Positions 45,070 through 52,938 of a stretch of DNA of 64,000 nucleotides are shown piece after piece. Made by a program: the position numbers and the translations under genes. The stretch comes from CAZEKB01 sp964512225. Lineage in GTDB: Bacteria > Myxococcota_A > UBA796 > UBA9615. The stretch covers positions 1 through 64,000 of the forward strand of contig CAZEKB010000009.1 in assembly GCA_964512225.1 (NCBI GenBank), written 5' to 3'. The notes beneath the pieces were generated by a model that was not told where the DNA came from, ran no database searches, and saw only the letters and a list, made by a program, of their open reading frames with translations. Each line of letters opens with the position of its first letter. Within the stretch, counting starts at the first letter, position 1.

Positions 45070-48000
45070 TCAGGGGGGCGGGGTCCCGGAGAACCAGGCG
45101 CGGAAGAGCTGGTCGCCCATGGTGGCGTAGCCCCTCGCGTTCACGTGGTCCTGGGGCGTGCGCATCGCCTGCCACGCGGCCTCGGTGTAGGTCGCCTGGA
45201 AGTGGCCGTAGAGGTCGAGCACCGGGAGGTCGGCCCCGGCCCCCGCGGCCACCAGGATGTCCCGCACGCGGACGTGGTGGGCCCCCGGGAAGGGGTACGT
45301 CAGGGCCAGGAACTCGGCGCCCTGGGCGCGGCTGAGGCGCGCCATCGCGTCCAGGTGGGAGACGAGCAGGTCGCCCGCCGCGCTGCGCCCCACCGGCACC
45401 GCGTCCTTCTCCTCCTGGGGGTGCAGCCGCTCGGCCATGAACGCGGCCGCCAGCGGCGGCGTCCCGGGCCTCTTCATCATCGCCTCGACCCACCCCTCGA
45501 ACGCTTCGCTGGGGGTGCAGGGGTCGACCCACGCGAGCATCTCCGACGGATCCGCGCCCGCCTCGAGGGCCGTCCGCGCCCACACGTTCGCCTTGTTGCA
45601 GTTCGACTTGCGGGTGGCGAGGCGGCCGGCGAGCTCCATGGCGGCGGGGTGGTCGCTGCAGTCCGACGCGAGGGCCTCGAGCTCGTCGTCCGTCGCGTCG
45701 TCCGGGCGTCGGTCGAGCGCGAAGGTCCGCACGACGCACACACGATCCGGGCGATCGATCGCGGCGAAGGCGGCGGTGGCGGACGCGAGCCCCGCGGCTC
45801 CTTCGTCGTCCCGGCCCTCGTCGTAGGCGAGCCGGGCCCGGGCGAAGAGGGTCTCGGCCGCCTCCTGCGGCGTGGCGGGGACGAGGTCCTCGGGCCAGCG
45901 CAGGGCGAACTCGGTCTCGAAGGAGCGCCCCTGGCTCGCGTACCAGCGCGACCACCGGTGGCGGGGGACGGAGCCGGACGGCGTCCACCGGAGCACCGTC
46001 TGGGTCGCCCCGAAGCGGACCTGCTCGGGGACCTCCGCGAGCACCTCGAGGGCCTCGAGGTAGCCCGGCGCGGCCTGGAGCACCCCCAGCAGATCGCGCT
46101 GCGCGGCCTTCCAGCGTCGGGCGTGGGCCTGGGCGGTGCCCCGGGCGAGGTAGCGCAGCCAGGTGTCGCCGCGAGTGGCCTCGGCCGCCACGACGCGCTG
46201 GATCAGGGCCGTGCGGAAGTCGCCTCGCTGCTCCGCCGCCATCGCCCGGGCGAGCGCCCGGGCCGACGGGTGGGCCGCGGCGCCGGGATCGGCGGCGGCC
46301 GTCAGCGCCTCGGCGGGCCGCTCCAGGTGCGCGAGCACGAGGGCCCTCCACGCCGGGGGCAGCGACGGGGACGTGAGGAGCACGTCGAACCGGCGCTCCC
46401 GGAAGACCGGCCAGAAGGGCACGTCGGGGGGCGGCACGGGGCCCCGGACGCCGCCCGCGGGCAGGCCCAGCACGAGCGCGACGCGGTCCAGCACGGGTCC
46501 CCGTCCGAGCGCCTGCTCGGTGAGCGACCAGCCGACCTCCCGGGACAGGCAGCTGCCCGCGGCGAGCTCGAAGTCCACCGCGGAGAGCCCCGCGGCGAGG
46601 CCCGCCTGCCCCACCCTCAGCGCCTCGTCGCAGCGCTCGGCGTCGCGGTGCATCGCCACGAGCGCGGCGGCCACGACGCCGTCCAGGGGGGGAGGCTCCA
46701 CGTCGTCGGGCACGCCCGCGGCCCGGACGAGGCCGGCGTAGGCGCGGGCGCGGTCCCGGGGGAGCTCCGCGGCGTCGATGAGGGCGCGGAACGCGGGCGC
46801 GGCGGCGCCGTCGGTGAGCTCCAGCAGGCGGGCGCGGGCGAGGCGCAGGTCGAAGGGCTCGACCTCCCCCGGATCGGGCGTCCCCAGGCTCGCCGTCATG
46901 CGATCGAGCATCCCCGAGGACACGCGGTGCCACTCGAAGTACTCCGCCTGGCGGATGCCGCTGTTCCGGGGCCCCTTGCTCAGGTGCTCCTCCACCGCCG
47001 GGGTGCGCGCGGCGCTCGGCAGCCGCGCGAGCGCCGTGATCGCTTCGAGGTTGCCCCGCGACGCGTCCAGCACCGGCAGCAGCCAGGCGAGGGCGGGCTC
47101 CCACATCTCGAGGTCCATCAGCACGAGCGCGCGAGCCCGGGCCGCCACCCAGGGGTGCCCGGTCTCCCCGGAGTCGGCGGCGCGGATCCGGTGCTGGAGC
47201 GCCTCGATCTCGCGGTTGCGGCGCTCGGCCGAGACCGCCCGCGCCTCGTGGGCGACGGCCGGGTCCCCCCCGAACCGCAGGGCCGTGGCGGCCTTGGTCT
47301 CCGCTTCTTCGAAGCGATCGAGGTGGGCGAGGAACAGGGCCTCCCAGGCGGCGAGGAGCCCGCGCTCGGCGTCGGTGCCCGTGGGCGGCGTAGCCGACCC
47401 GACGAGGCTCAGGCCGATCTCCCACTGCCGTCGCTCGAACGCCTGCCACCACGGCATGCCGTCGTACGTGGGGATGGGGTCGATCACGGGCGGCTTCGGC
47501 AGCCCGGTGGAGCCGGTCGGGTCGGTGCCGCCGGCCATCGCCAGGAGCGCCGGGGCCCGCGCGGGCCCGGGGGTCGCCTCGGCGCGGCCGCCGTGATCGC
47601 CGAGGTTGATCCAGATCAGGCGCGCCCCGCGGACGGTCCGCAGCCCGCTGAGCCACGTCAGCCCGGGGACCATCCGGGCGTCTTGCCCCATGAGGGCGGC
47701 GGCGTCGGCGACCGCGGTGTCGTGGAGCAGGTTGTTGGCTCCGGTGAGGGCCACGACGTACGACGGTCCCACGGCCTCGATCGTCGCGTGGAGCCGCACC
47801 AGCGCCTGGGCGGAGTTCGAGGCGCTCACCCCCAGGTTGTAGACCTGCACGGGCTTGCCGGTGGCCGCCTCGACCCTGCGCCGAAAGACCTCGATGAACG
47901 CCTCCTCGGGCTCCGACTCCGCGCCGTAGACCCAGGAGTCCCCCACCGCGATCACGCGGATCGCGTCCGGGGCGGGCGTGGGGATCTCCTCCCCCTCGGG

Positions 48001-48138
48001 CAGCCGGCTCTGGGGCCCGACCGTCACCGCGGCGAACCAGAGCCCCGCCTCGACGAGCGCGAGGAAGAAGAGGAACGCGAGGGCGGTGAACCCGATGCGG
48101 CGACCGAGGCTCAGGGAGCGACGAGGGGAGTCGTTCAC
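45070..48138 (-). CDS. Membrane-anchored SGNH hydrolase interrupted by a long helical-repeat region
   Basis: This is a 1022-residue protein with one N-terminal membrane anchor (IGFTALAFLFFLALVEAGLW). The SGNH fold starts with IRVIAVGDSWVYG (catalytic Ser about residue 68), then NLGVSASNS (block II Gly) and ALTGANNLLHD (block III Asn). The catalytic Asp/His block V (TPQDHVNARGYATMGDQLF) appears only near residue 1003. The intervening region, about residues 250-950, is Ala/Leu/Arg-rich and helical in TPR style, without its own motif. The hydrolase is expected to act on acyl or acetyl esters in the periplasm, perhaps in polysaccharide O-acetyl chemistry. It starts at GTG 48138, divergent from glnB. 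Confidence 0.85.
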   Translation of the reverse strand: MNDSPRRSLSLGRRIGFTALAFLFFLALVEAGLWFAAVTVGPQSRLPEGEEIPTPAPDAIRVIAVGDSWVYGAESEPEEAFIEVFRRRVEAATGKPVQVYNLGVSASNSAQALVRLHATIEAVGPSYVVALTGANNLLHDTAVADAAALMGQDARMVPGLTWLSGLRTVRGARLIWINLGDHGGRAEATPGPARAPALLAMAGGTDPTGSTGLPKPPVIDPIPTYDGMPWWQAFERRQWEIGLSLVGSATPPTGTDAERGLLAAWEALFLAHLDRFEEAETKAATALRFGGDPAVAHEARAVSAERRNREIEALQHRIRAADSGETGHPWVAARARALVLMDLEMWEPALAWLLPVLDASRGNLEAITALARLPSAARTPAVEEHLSKGPRNSGIRQAEYFEWHRVSSGMLDRMTASLGTPDPGEVEPFDLRLARARLLELTDGAAAPAFRALIDAAELPRDRARAYAGLVRAAGVPDDVEPPPLDGVVAAALVAMHRDAERCDEALRVGQAGLAAGLSAVDFELAAGSCLSREVGWSLTEQALGRGPVLDRVALVLGLPAGGVRGPVPPPDVPFWPVFRERRFDVLLTSPSLPPAWRALVLAHLERPAEALTAAADPGAAAHPSARALARAMAAEQRGDFRTALIQRVVAAEATRGDTWLRYLARGTAQAHARRWKAAQRDLLGVLQAAPGYLEALEVLAEVPEQVRFGATQTVLRWTPSGSVPRHRWSRWYASQGRSFETEFALRWPEDLVPATPQEAAETLFARARLAYDEGRDDEGAAGLASATAAFAAIDRPDRVCVVRTFALDRRPDDATDDELEALASDCSDHPAAMELAGRLATRKSNCNKANVWARTALEAGADPSEMLAWVDPCTPSEAFEGWVEAMMKRPGTPPLAAAFMAERLHPQEEKDAVPVGRSAAGDLLVSHLDAMARLSRAQGAEFLALTYPFPGAHHVRVRDILVAAGAGADLPVLDLYGHFQATYTEAAWQAMRTPQDHVNARGYATMGDQLFRAWFSGTPPP

Positions 48139-48176
48139 GGACCGCAGTATCTCACGCGGGGATCGCCGACGCGCGC

Positions 48177-48212
48177 TGCCCGGATCCGGTCACGATTGCA
48201 CGGATCCGGGCA
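48177..48212. promoter_or_regulatory. Perfect 12-bp inverted repeat, candidate enhancer site
   Basis: TGCCCGGATCCG (48177-48188) and CGGATCCGGGCA (48201-48212) are separated by 12 bp. The centre lies about 115 bp upstream of the sigma-54 -24 element of glnB, a typical position for an enhancer-binding activator. It does not match the NtrC consensus TGCACC-N5-GGTGCA. Confidence 0.5.
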
Positions 48213-48309
48213 GATCCGACCCCCTCGGACCGGCGGATGCGGCGACGTCGATCGAACGGATCGCGGCACGATCACCGATCTCGCCCCCCGCTCACAAAGA
48301 TCGCGCGCC

Positions 48310-48323
48310 GGCACGCGGCTTGC
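48310..48323 (+). promoter_or_regulatory. Sigma-54 promoter of glnBA
   Basis: GGCAC (48310-48314), 5 bp, then TTGC (48319 is the last spacer base; TTGC at 48320-48323) matches the -24/-12 consensus GGCAC-N5-TTGC exactly. It lies 25 bp before ATG 48349, giving a leader of about 14 nt with GGAGG (48340-48344). Confidence 0.85.
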
Positions 48324-48348
48324 GGAGAAGAACGCCCGCGGAGGCGTG

Positions 48349-48687
48349 ATGAAGAAGATCGAGGCGGTGATCAAGCCGTTCAAGCTCGACGACGTCCGGG
48401 ACCAGCTCTTCGACATCGGCGTGACGGGACTCACCGTCAGCGAGGTCAAGGGCTTCGGCCGTCAGAAGGGCCACACCGAGCTGTACCGAGGCGCCGAATA
48501 CGTCGTCGACTTCCTCCCCAAGGTGAAGATCGAGTGCGTGGTCGAAGCGGACCTCGAGGAGGACGTCATCAAGGCGATCCTCGCGGGCGCGAAGACGGGA
48601 CGCATCGGCGACGGGAAGATCTTCGTCACCGACATCTCCACCGTCGTCCGCATCCGGACCGAAGAGCGCGGACCCGCCGCCATCTAG
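48349..48687 (+). CDS. glnB: Nitrogen regulatory protein P-II
   Basis: This 112-residue trimeric signal protein senses 2-oxoglutarate, ATP/ADP and, through uridylylation, glutamine. The sequence begins MKKIEAVIKPFKLDDVRDQL. The T-loop contains Tyr51 (TELYRGAEYVVDFLPK), the uridylylation site. The ATP-binding B-loop is KTGRIGDGKIFV and the C-loop is VVRIRTEERG. Its neighbour glnA and the sigma-54 promoter show it is part of the nitrogen-limitation response. GlnB and GlnK cannot be told apart from sequence alone; no amtB is adjacent, which favours GlnB. Confidence 0.96.
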   Translation: MKKIEAVIKPFKLDDVRDQLFDIGVTGLTVSEVKGFGRQKGHTELYRGAEYVVDFLPKVKIECVVEADLEEDVIKAILAGAKTGRIGDGKIFVTDISTVVRIRTEERGPAAI

Positions 48688-48723
48688 CGGGCCCGACCCG
48701 CCCTAGAGACACCTGTTTTCACT

Positions 48724-48738
48724 GCCCCGTGCCGGGGC
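48724..48738 (+). repeat. Hairpin between glnB and glnA
   Basis: GCCCCG (48724-48729) and CGGGGC (48733-48738) flank a 3-nt loop, 4 bp before the GGAGAG of glnA, preceded by a TTTT. It may modulate the glnB:glnA transcript ratio. Confidence 0.5.
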
Positions 48739-48752
48739 GCTTGGAGAGTGAG

Positions 48753-50156
48753 ATGACCCCCGAAGACGTGATCAAGTTGGCCAACGAAGCCGACGCGAAG
48801 TTCGTAGACCTCAAGTTCACCGACCTGCCCGGCCAGTGGCAGCACCTGACCGTGCCGATCCACGAGCTCAACGACGACCTCTTCGAGGACGGCCACGGCT
48901 TCGACGGCAGCTCGATCCGCGGCTGGAAGGCGATCAACAACAGCGACATGCTGCTGATCCCCGACGCGGCCACCGCGAAGATCGACCCCTTCATCGCCGC
49001 CCCGACCGTGAGCCTGACGTGCGACGTCGTGGATCCCATCACCCGCGAGGGCTACGACCGGGACCCGCGCGGCGTCGCGAAGCGCGCCGAGGCGTTCATG
49101 CAGAGCACCGGCATCGCCGACACCTGCTACATCGGGCCCGAGGCCGAGTTCTTCATCTTCGACCGCGCCGTCTTCCACCAGGACGCCAACTCCGCCTACT
49201 TCGAGGTCGACTCGGAGGAGGGCATCTGGAACTCCGGCAACCAGGGCAGCGGGCACATCCCGAAGCACAAGGGCGGCTACTTCCCCGTCGCCCCGATCGA
49301 CACCCAGACCGACATCCGCAACGAGATGGCGACGGTCATGGGCGCCTGCGGCATCGACGTCGAGACCCTGCACCACGAGGTCGCGACGGCGGGCCAGGCC
49401 GAGATCGACGTGCGGTTCGCGCCGCTGGCCGAGATGGCCGATACGATGCAGCTCTTCAAGTACATCGTGAAGAACGTCGCGGCCGCCCACGGCAAGACCG
49501 CCACGTTCATGCCGAAGCCCATCTTCGAAGACAACGGCTCGGGCATGCACACCCACCAGTCGCTGTGGAAGAACGGCCAGCCGCTCTTCGCCGGTGAGGG
49601 CTACGCGGGCCTCTCCGAGATGGCGCTGCACTACATCGGCGGCCTGCTCAAGCACGCCCCGGCGCTGTGCGCCCTCACGAACCCGACCACCAACTCGTAC
49701 AAGCGGCTGGTGCCCGGCTTCGAGGCCCCCAACAAGCTGGCGTACTCGGCGCGCAACCGCTCCGCCGCCATCCGCATCCCGACGTACTCCGGCTCGCCCA
49801 AGGCCAAGCGCCTCGAGTACCGCACGCCGGACCCGACGGCCAACCCCTACCTGGCGTTCGCCGCCTGCTTGATGGCGGGCCTCGACGGGGTCATCAACAA
49901 GATCGACCCGGGCAAGCCGATGGACCAGAACATCTACGACCTCCCGCCGGAGGAGGCGAAGAACATCAAGTCCGCCCCCGGCAGCCTCGAGGCGGCGCTC
50001 GACGCGCTCGACGCCGACTACCAGTTCCTGCTGCGCGGCGACGTGTTCAACGAGGGCCTGGTCAAGGCGTGGATCGAGTACAAGTACGACAACGAGGTCG
50101 TGCCCGTGCGCATCCGCCCGACCCCCTGGGAGTTCCGCCTCTACTACGATATCTAG
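48753..50156 (+). CDS. glnA: Glutamine synthetase, type I
   Basis: This 467-residue dodecameric enzyme forms glutamine from glutamate, ammonia and ATP. Conserved parts are GHGFDGSSIRGWK, GPEAEFFIFD (metal Glu), GGYFPVAPID, HHEVATAGQAEID, FEDNGSGMHTHQSLWK, NPTTNSYKRLVPGFEAP (Asp50-side loop and substrate residues) and RIPTYSGSPKAKRLEYRTPD. Tyr395 in NIYDLPPEEAKNI is the adenylylation site of the GSI-beta class, so activity is probably controlled by GlnE-type adenylylation under P-II. The start ATG 48753 has GGAGAG 5 nt upstream. It is 65 bp after glnB and shares its sigma-54 promoter. Confidence 0.98.
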   Translation: MTPEDVIKLANEADAKFVDLKFTDLPGQWQHLTVPIHELNDDLFEDGHGFDGSSIRGWKAINNSDMLLIPDAATAKIDPFIAAPTVSLTCDVVDPITREGYDRDPRGVAKRAEAFMQSTGIADTCYIGPEAEFFIFDRAVFHQDANSAYFEVDSEEGIWNSGNQGSGHIPKHKGGYFPVAPIDTQTDIRNEMATVMGACGIDVETLHHEVATAGQAEIDVRFAPLAEMADTMQLFKYIVKNVAAAHGKTATFMPKPIFEDNGSGMHTHQSLWKNGQPLFAGEGYAGLSEMALHYIGGLLKHAPALCALTNPTTNSYKRLVPGFEAPNKLAYSARNRSAAIRIPTYSGSPKAKRLEYRTPDPTANPYLAFAACLMAGLDGVINKIDPGKPMDQNIYDLPPEEAKNIKSAPGSLEAALDALDADYQFLLRGDVFNEGLVKAWIEYKYDNEVVPVRIRPTPWEFRLYYDI

Positions 50157-50264
50157 CCGGGGCGGAGACACGCGATCGCTGCGTTGCTTCGTCGCTCGAC
50201 TTCGGTCACGCACCACAGAGTGCGCTCCCTCGCCTCGCTCCTCGCGCCTTGCGCTCCCGCGCCT

Positions 50265-50285
50265 CCGACCCGGCTCCCGGGTCGG
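50265..50285. terminator. Perfect 9-bp hairpin after glnA
   Basis: CCGACCCGG (50265-50273) and CCGGGTCGG (50277-50285) enclose a 3-nt loop in the 141-bp gap before the phosphodiesterase gene. There is no T-run. It could terminate glnBA or lie in the 5' leader of the next gene, 12 bp before its GTG. Confidence 0.55.
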
Positions 50286-50297
50286 TACCCTTCGCGC

Positions 50298-52244
50298 GTG
50301 ATCGCGCGACTCTTCGTTCTCCTCCTCTTCGCACCGGCGCTGCTCGTCGCGTGCGGGGGGGAGGAGCGCTCGCACCCGACTTCGCTGGTGATGATCGCCA
50401 TCGACGGGATGGACCCGGGGCTCCTGCAGCGCTGGATGGACGAGGGCCGCCTGCCCGCCCTGAAGGCCCTCTCCGAGCGGGGGGGCTTCGTCCCGCTCGC
50501 CACGAGCAACCCGCCGCAGTCCCCCGTCGCCTGGTCGCACTTCATCACCGGGCACGACACCGACGGGCACGGCATCTACGACTTCCTGCACCGCGACCCG
50601 TCCACGCGGCTGCCCTACCTCTCCACGTCCAAGGCCGAGGCGCCGACGTTCGCGATCGAGATCGGCGACCTCTCGCTGCCGCTGGGGGGCGGAGGCGTCG
50701 TGAACCTGCGCGAGGGGGACCCGTTCTGGCACCGGCTGGAGGCCGCGGGCGTCCCCGTCACGGTGGTGCGCATCCCGGCGGACTACCCGTCGCGAGCCTG
50801 CGAGGACTGCCCTCGCTCGGCCCCCGAGGCGAACGTGCTCTCGGGGATGGGCACGCCCGATCTGCTGGGCACGCCCGGCCTCTTCCAGCTCTTCACGACC
50901 GACCCCGCGCGGGCGGGCGGCGAGGACCCGTCGGGGGGTCGCGTGCACGCGCTGCAGCTCGACGGCCGGATCGCCCGGGGCGCCCTCGACGGTCCGCCCC
51001 ACCCGCTGTCGGGCACCGGCGAGACGCTGTCCGTGCCCGTCGAGGTGGAGGTCGACGTGGAGGCGCGCACGGCCCTCGTCCGTGTCGGCCGCCGGGAGCG
51101 CCTGATGCGCGTGGGCGAGTGGACGGACTGGGTGCCCGTCGCGTTCCCGCTCGGGGGGCTCCTCGGCGACGTGCCGGGCATGGTGCGGCTCCACCTGCAG
51201 GGCGTCGCGCCCCACGTTTCGCTGTACGCGTCCCCGGTGAACATCGACCCCCTCGACCCCGCCCAGCGGGTCAGCTCGCCCGCGGGCTACGCGTCCGAGC
51301 TCGCCTCCGACGTCGGCCGCTACTACACGCAGGGCATGCCCGAAGATACGAAGGCCCTGGAGGCGGGCGTCCTGTCGCCGGATGCCTTCCTGGAGCAGTC
51401 GGACCTCGTCTTCGAGGAGCGGATCCGCATGCTCGACCGGGAGCTGCGGGAGTTCCGCGGGGGCTTCCTGTTCGTGTACTTCTCGTCGATCGACCTCACC
51501 AGCCACATGTTCTTCCGGGGGCTGAACCCCGCCGCCGACCCCGTCGAGCAGGAGCTGGCGGCCGCGATCCCGGCGGGCTACGAGCGCGTCGACGCGGTGG
51601 TCGATCGGGTCTTCGCGACCCTCGGGGGCGACGCCCCGCTCGTGGTCATGTCGGACCACGGCTTCGCTCCCTACGACTGGAAGGTGAACCTGAACGAGCG
51701 GCTCGCGGCGAGCGGGTTCCTGGCGAAGCGCGCCGGCGCGGCCACGGGCGCGCCCATGGCCGACATCGACTGGAGTCGGACCCGCGCCTACTCCGTGGGG
51801 CTCAACCTGCTGTTCCTGAACCAGGCGGGGCGGGAGTCGGCGGGCATCGTCACGGCGAGCGAGCGCGACGAGCTCCTCACCGAGATCGAGGCCGAGCTGT
51901 CGGCGTGGCGCAACCCCGTGAACGGGGAGCCCGTGGTCACCGCCGTCCACCGCCCCGACCCGGCCGCGCACCCCGATCGCACCCCGGATCTGATCGTCGG
52001 CTACAACCGCGGGTACCGGGCGTCGGAGGACTCCGCCCTGGGGGTCCTCGGCACCGCCATGACGGCCCCGAACACGGGCCGGTGGAGCGGCGATCACTGC
52101 ATGGATCCCTCGCACGTGCCCGGGGTCCTGCTCGCGAGCTTCCCCGTGGCCGCCGGCGGGGGCCTCACGGACCTCGCCACGTCGACCCTCGGCCACTTCG
52201 ACGTCGACCCCGCGGATCTCGGGGGACGCGACCTCTTCGAGTGA
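50298..52244 (+). CDS. Alkaline phosphatase superfamily lipoprotein (phosphodiesterase/nucleotide pyrophosphatase type)
   Basis: This 648-residue lipoprotein has signal LFVLLLFAPALLVAC at the N-terminus. The mature part begins CGGEERSHP. The catalytic fold follows: VMIAIDGMDPGLL (metal Asp), SPVAWSHFITGHDTDGHG (nucleophile region and metal residues), YFSSIDLTSHMFF (Asp, His) and VVMSDHGFAPYD (Asp-His pair), with GDHCMDPSHVPGVLL near the end supplying a last His. It should hydrolyse a phosphodiester or phosphomonoester in the periplasm or on the surface; the substrate is unknown. GTG 50298 gives the lipoprotein signal at once. A longer frame to 50184 would place 38 extra residues before it. 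Confidence 0.88.
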   Translation: MIARLFVLLLFAPALLVACGGEERSHPTSLVMIAIDGMDPGLLQRWMDEGRLPALKALSERGGFVPLATSNPPQSPVAWSHFITGHDTDGHGIYDFLHRDPSTRLPYLSTSKAEAPTFAIEIGDLSLPLGGGGVVNLREGDPFWHRLEAAGVPVTVVRIPADYPSRACEDCPRSAPEANVLSGMGTPDLLGTPGLFQLFTTDPARAGGEDPSGGRVHALQLDGRIARGALDGPPHPLSGTGETLSVPVEVEVDVEARTALVRVGRRERLMRVGEWTDWVPVAFPLGGLLGDVPGMVRLHLQGVAPHVSLYASPVNIDPLDPAQRVSSPAGYASELASDVGRYYTQGMPEDTKALEAGVLSPDAFLEQSDLVFEERIRMLDRELREFRGGFLFVYFSSIDLTSHMFFRGLNPAADPVEQELAAAIPAGYERVDAVVDRVFATLGGDAPLVVMSDHGFAPYDWKVNLNERLAASGFLAKRAGAATGAPMADIDWSRTRAYSVGLNLLFLNQAGRESAGIVTASERDELLTEIEAELSAWRNPVNGEPVVTAVHRPDPAAHPDRTPDLIVGYNRGYRASEDSALGVLGTAMTAPNTGRWSGDHCMDPSHVPGVLLASFPVAAGGGLTDLATSTLGHFDVDPADLGGRDLFE

Positions 52245-52249
52245 CCCGC

Positions 52250-52300
52250 TGTGCGCCTCCACACAGGGGGGCGCCCGTCCCCGCTGTGCCGCAACGCACA
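52250..52300. promoter_or_regulatory. Two CRP/FNR-type palindromes (TGTG-N8-CACA)
   Basis: TGTG-N8-CACA occurs at 52250-52265 and again at 52285-52300. The second extends to TGTGC-N6-GCACA. The half-site spacing equals that of CRP-family operators, and the centres are 35 bp apart. They lie in the 155-bp gap upstream of the CBS gene. The rest of the gap shows no gene. Confidence 0.5.
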
Positions 52301-52399
52301 GACCGGAGCCCCCCCGAAGACGACGTCCCCCGATCGCCGGCCGGCACGATGGTTGCTGCTGGAGGGGGCGCGGCGCCGACCGCCGCGGCGGAGACAGCG

Positions 52400-52810
52400 A
52401 TGCGCGCACGAGACCTGATGACCCGAGAACCCGTGGTGGTGGAGGTCGGTCGATCGCTCGCCGAAGCCGCCCGGTTGATGCACGACTTCGATCTGCGCCA
52501 CCTCCCCGTGGTGGAGCACGGCACCCTCGTGGGGATGCTCAGTGATCGCGACCTGCGGACGTACCTGCCCTACGCCGACCAGCGGGCGGGAGCGGACACC
52601 GACGCGATCGATCGCCTCGCCGATCCCGTGACGGCGGCCATGCAGCCGAACCTCCTCAAGGTCGGGCCCGAGGACGGCCTCGAGCTCGTGATCGATACGA
52701 TGGTGGAGTGGCGCGTGGGCGCCGTGCCCGTCGTCGATCCGGGGACCGACAAGCTCGCCGGGATCATCAGCTACGTCGACGTGCTCCGGGAGGCGCGCGG
52801 CCGCCTCTGA
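52400..52810 (+). CDS. Tandem CBS-domain protein
   Basis: This 136-residue cytosolic protein is made of two CBS motifs: MRARDLMTREPVVVEVGRSL with HLPVVEHGTLVGMLSDRDLR, then AAMQPNLLKVGPEDGLELVI with GAVPVVDPGTDKLAGIISYVDVL. Such pairs form a Bateman module that binds adenine nucleotides. I chose ATG 52400, preceded by GGAG at 8 nt and starting exactly at the CBS fold. A longer frame to 52349 is possible. It precedes the cyclic-nucleotide kinase by 128 bp on the same strand; that gap holds nothing I can identify. A target enzyme is not evident. Confidence 0.9.
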   Translation: MRARDLMTREPVVVEVGRSLAEAARLMHDFDLRHLPVVEHGTLVGMLSDRDLRTYLPYADQRAGADTDAIDRLADPVTAAMQPNLLKVGPEDGLELVIDTMVEWRVGAVPVVDPGTDKLAGIISYVDVLREARGRL

Positions 52811-52938
52811 GCCGTCACCGGACCTCGGCGGAGACGACGACCGGCAAGACCGAGTCCTGCACCCCGTCCCCGCGGCTCGGACCCTGGTGACGACCGGGCC
52901 CGTATGATCGGGGGCCGACCGCGTCGCCGAGGAGTCCG

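Noticed and set aside
48349..48687. Possibility that the P-II gene is glnK with an ammonium channel partner
   Set aside because: No amtB gene is present on either side. The partner is glnA.
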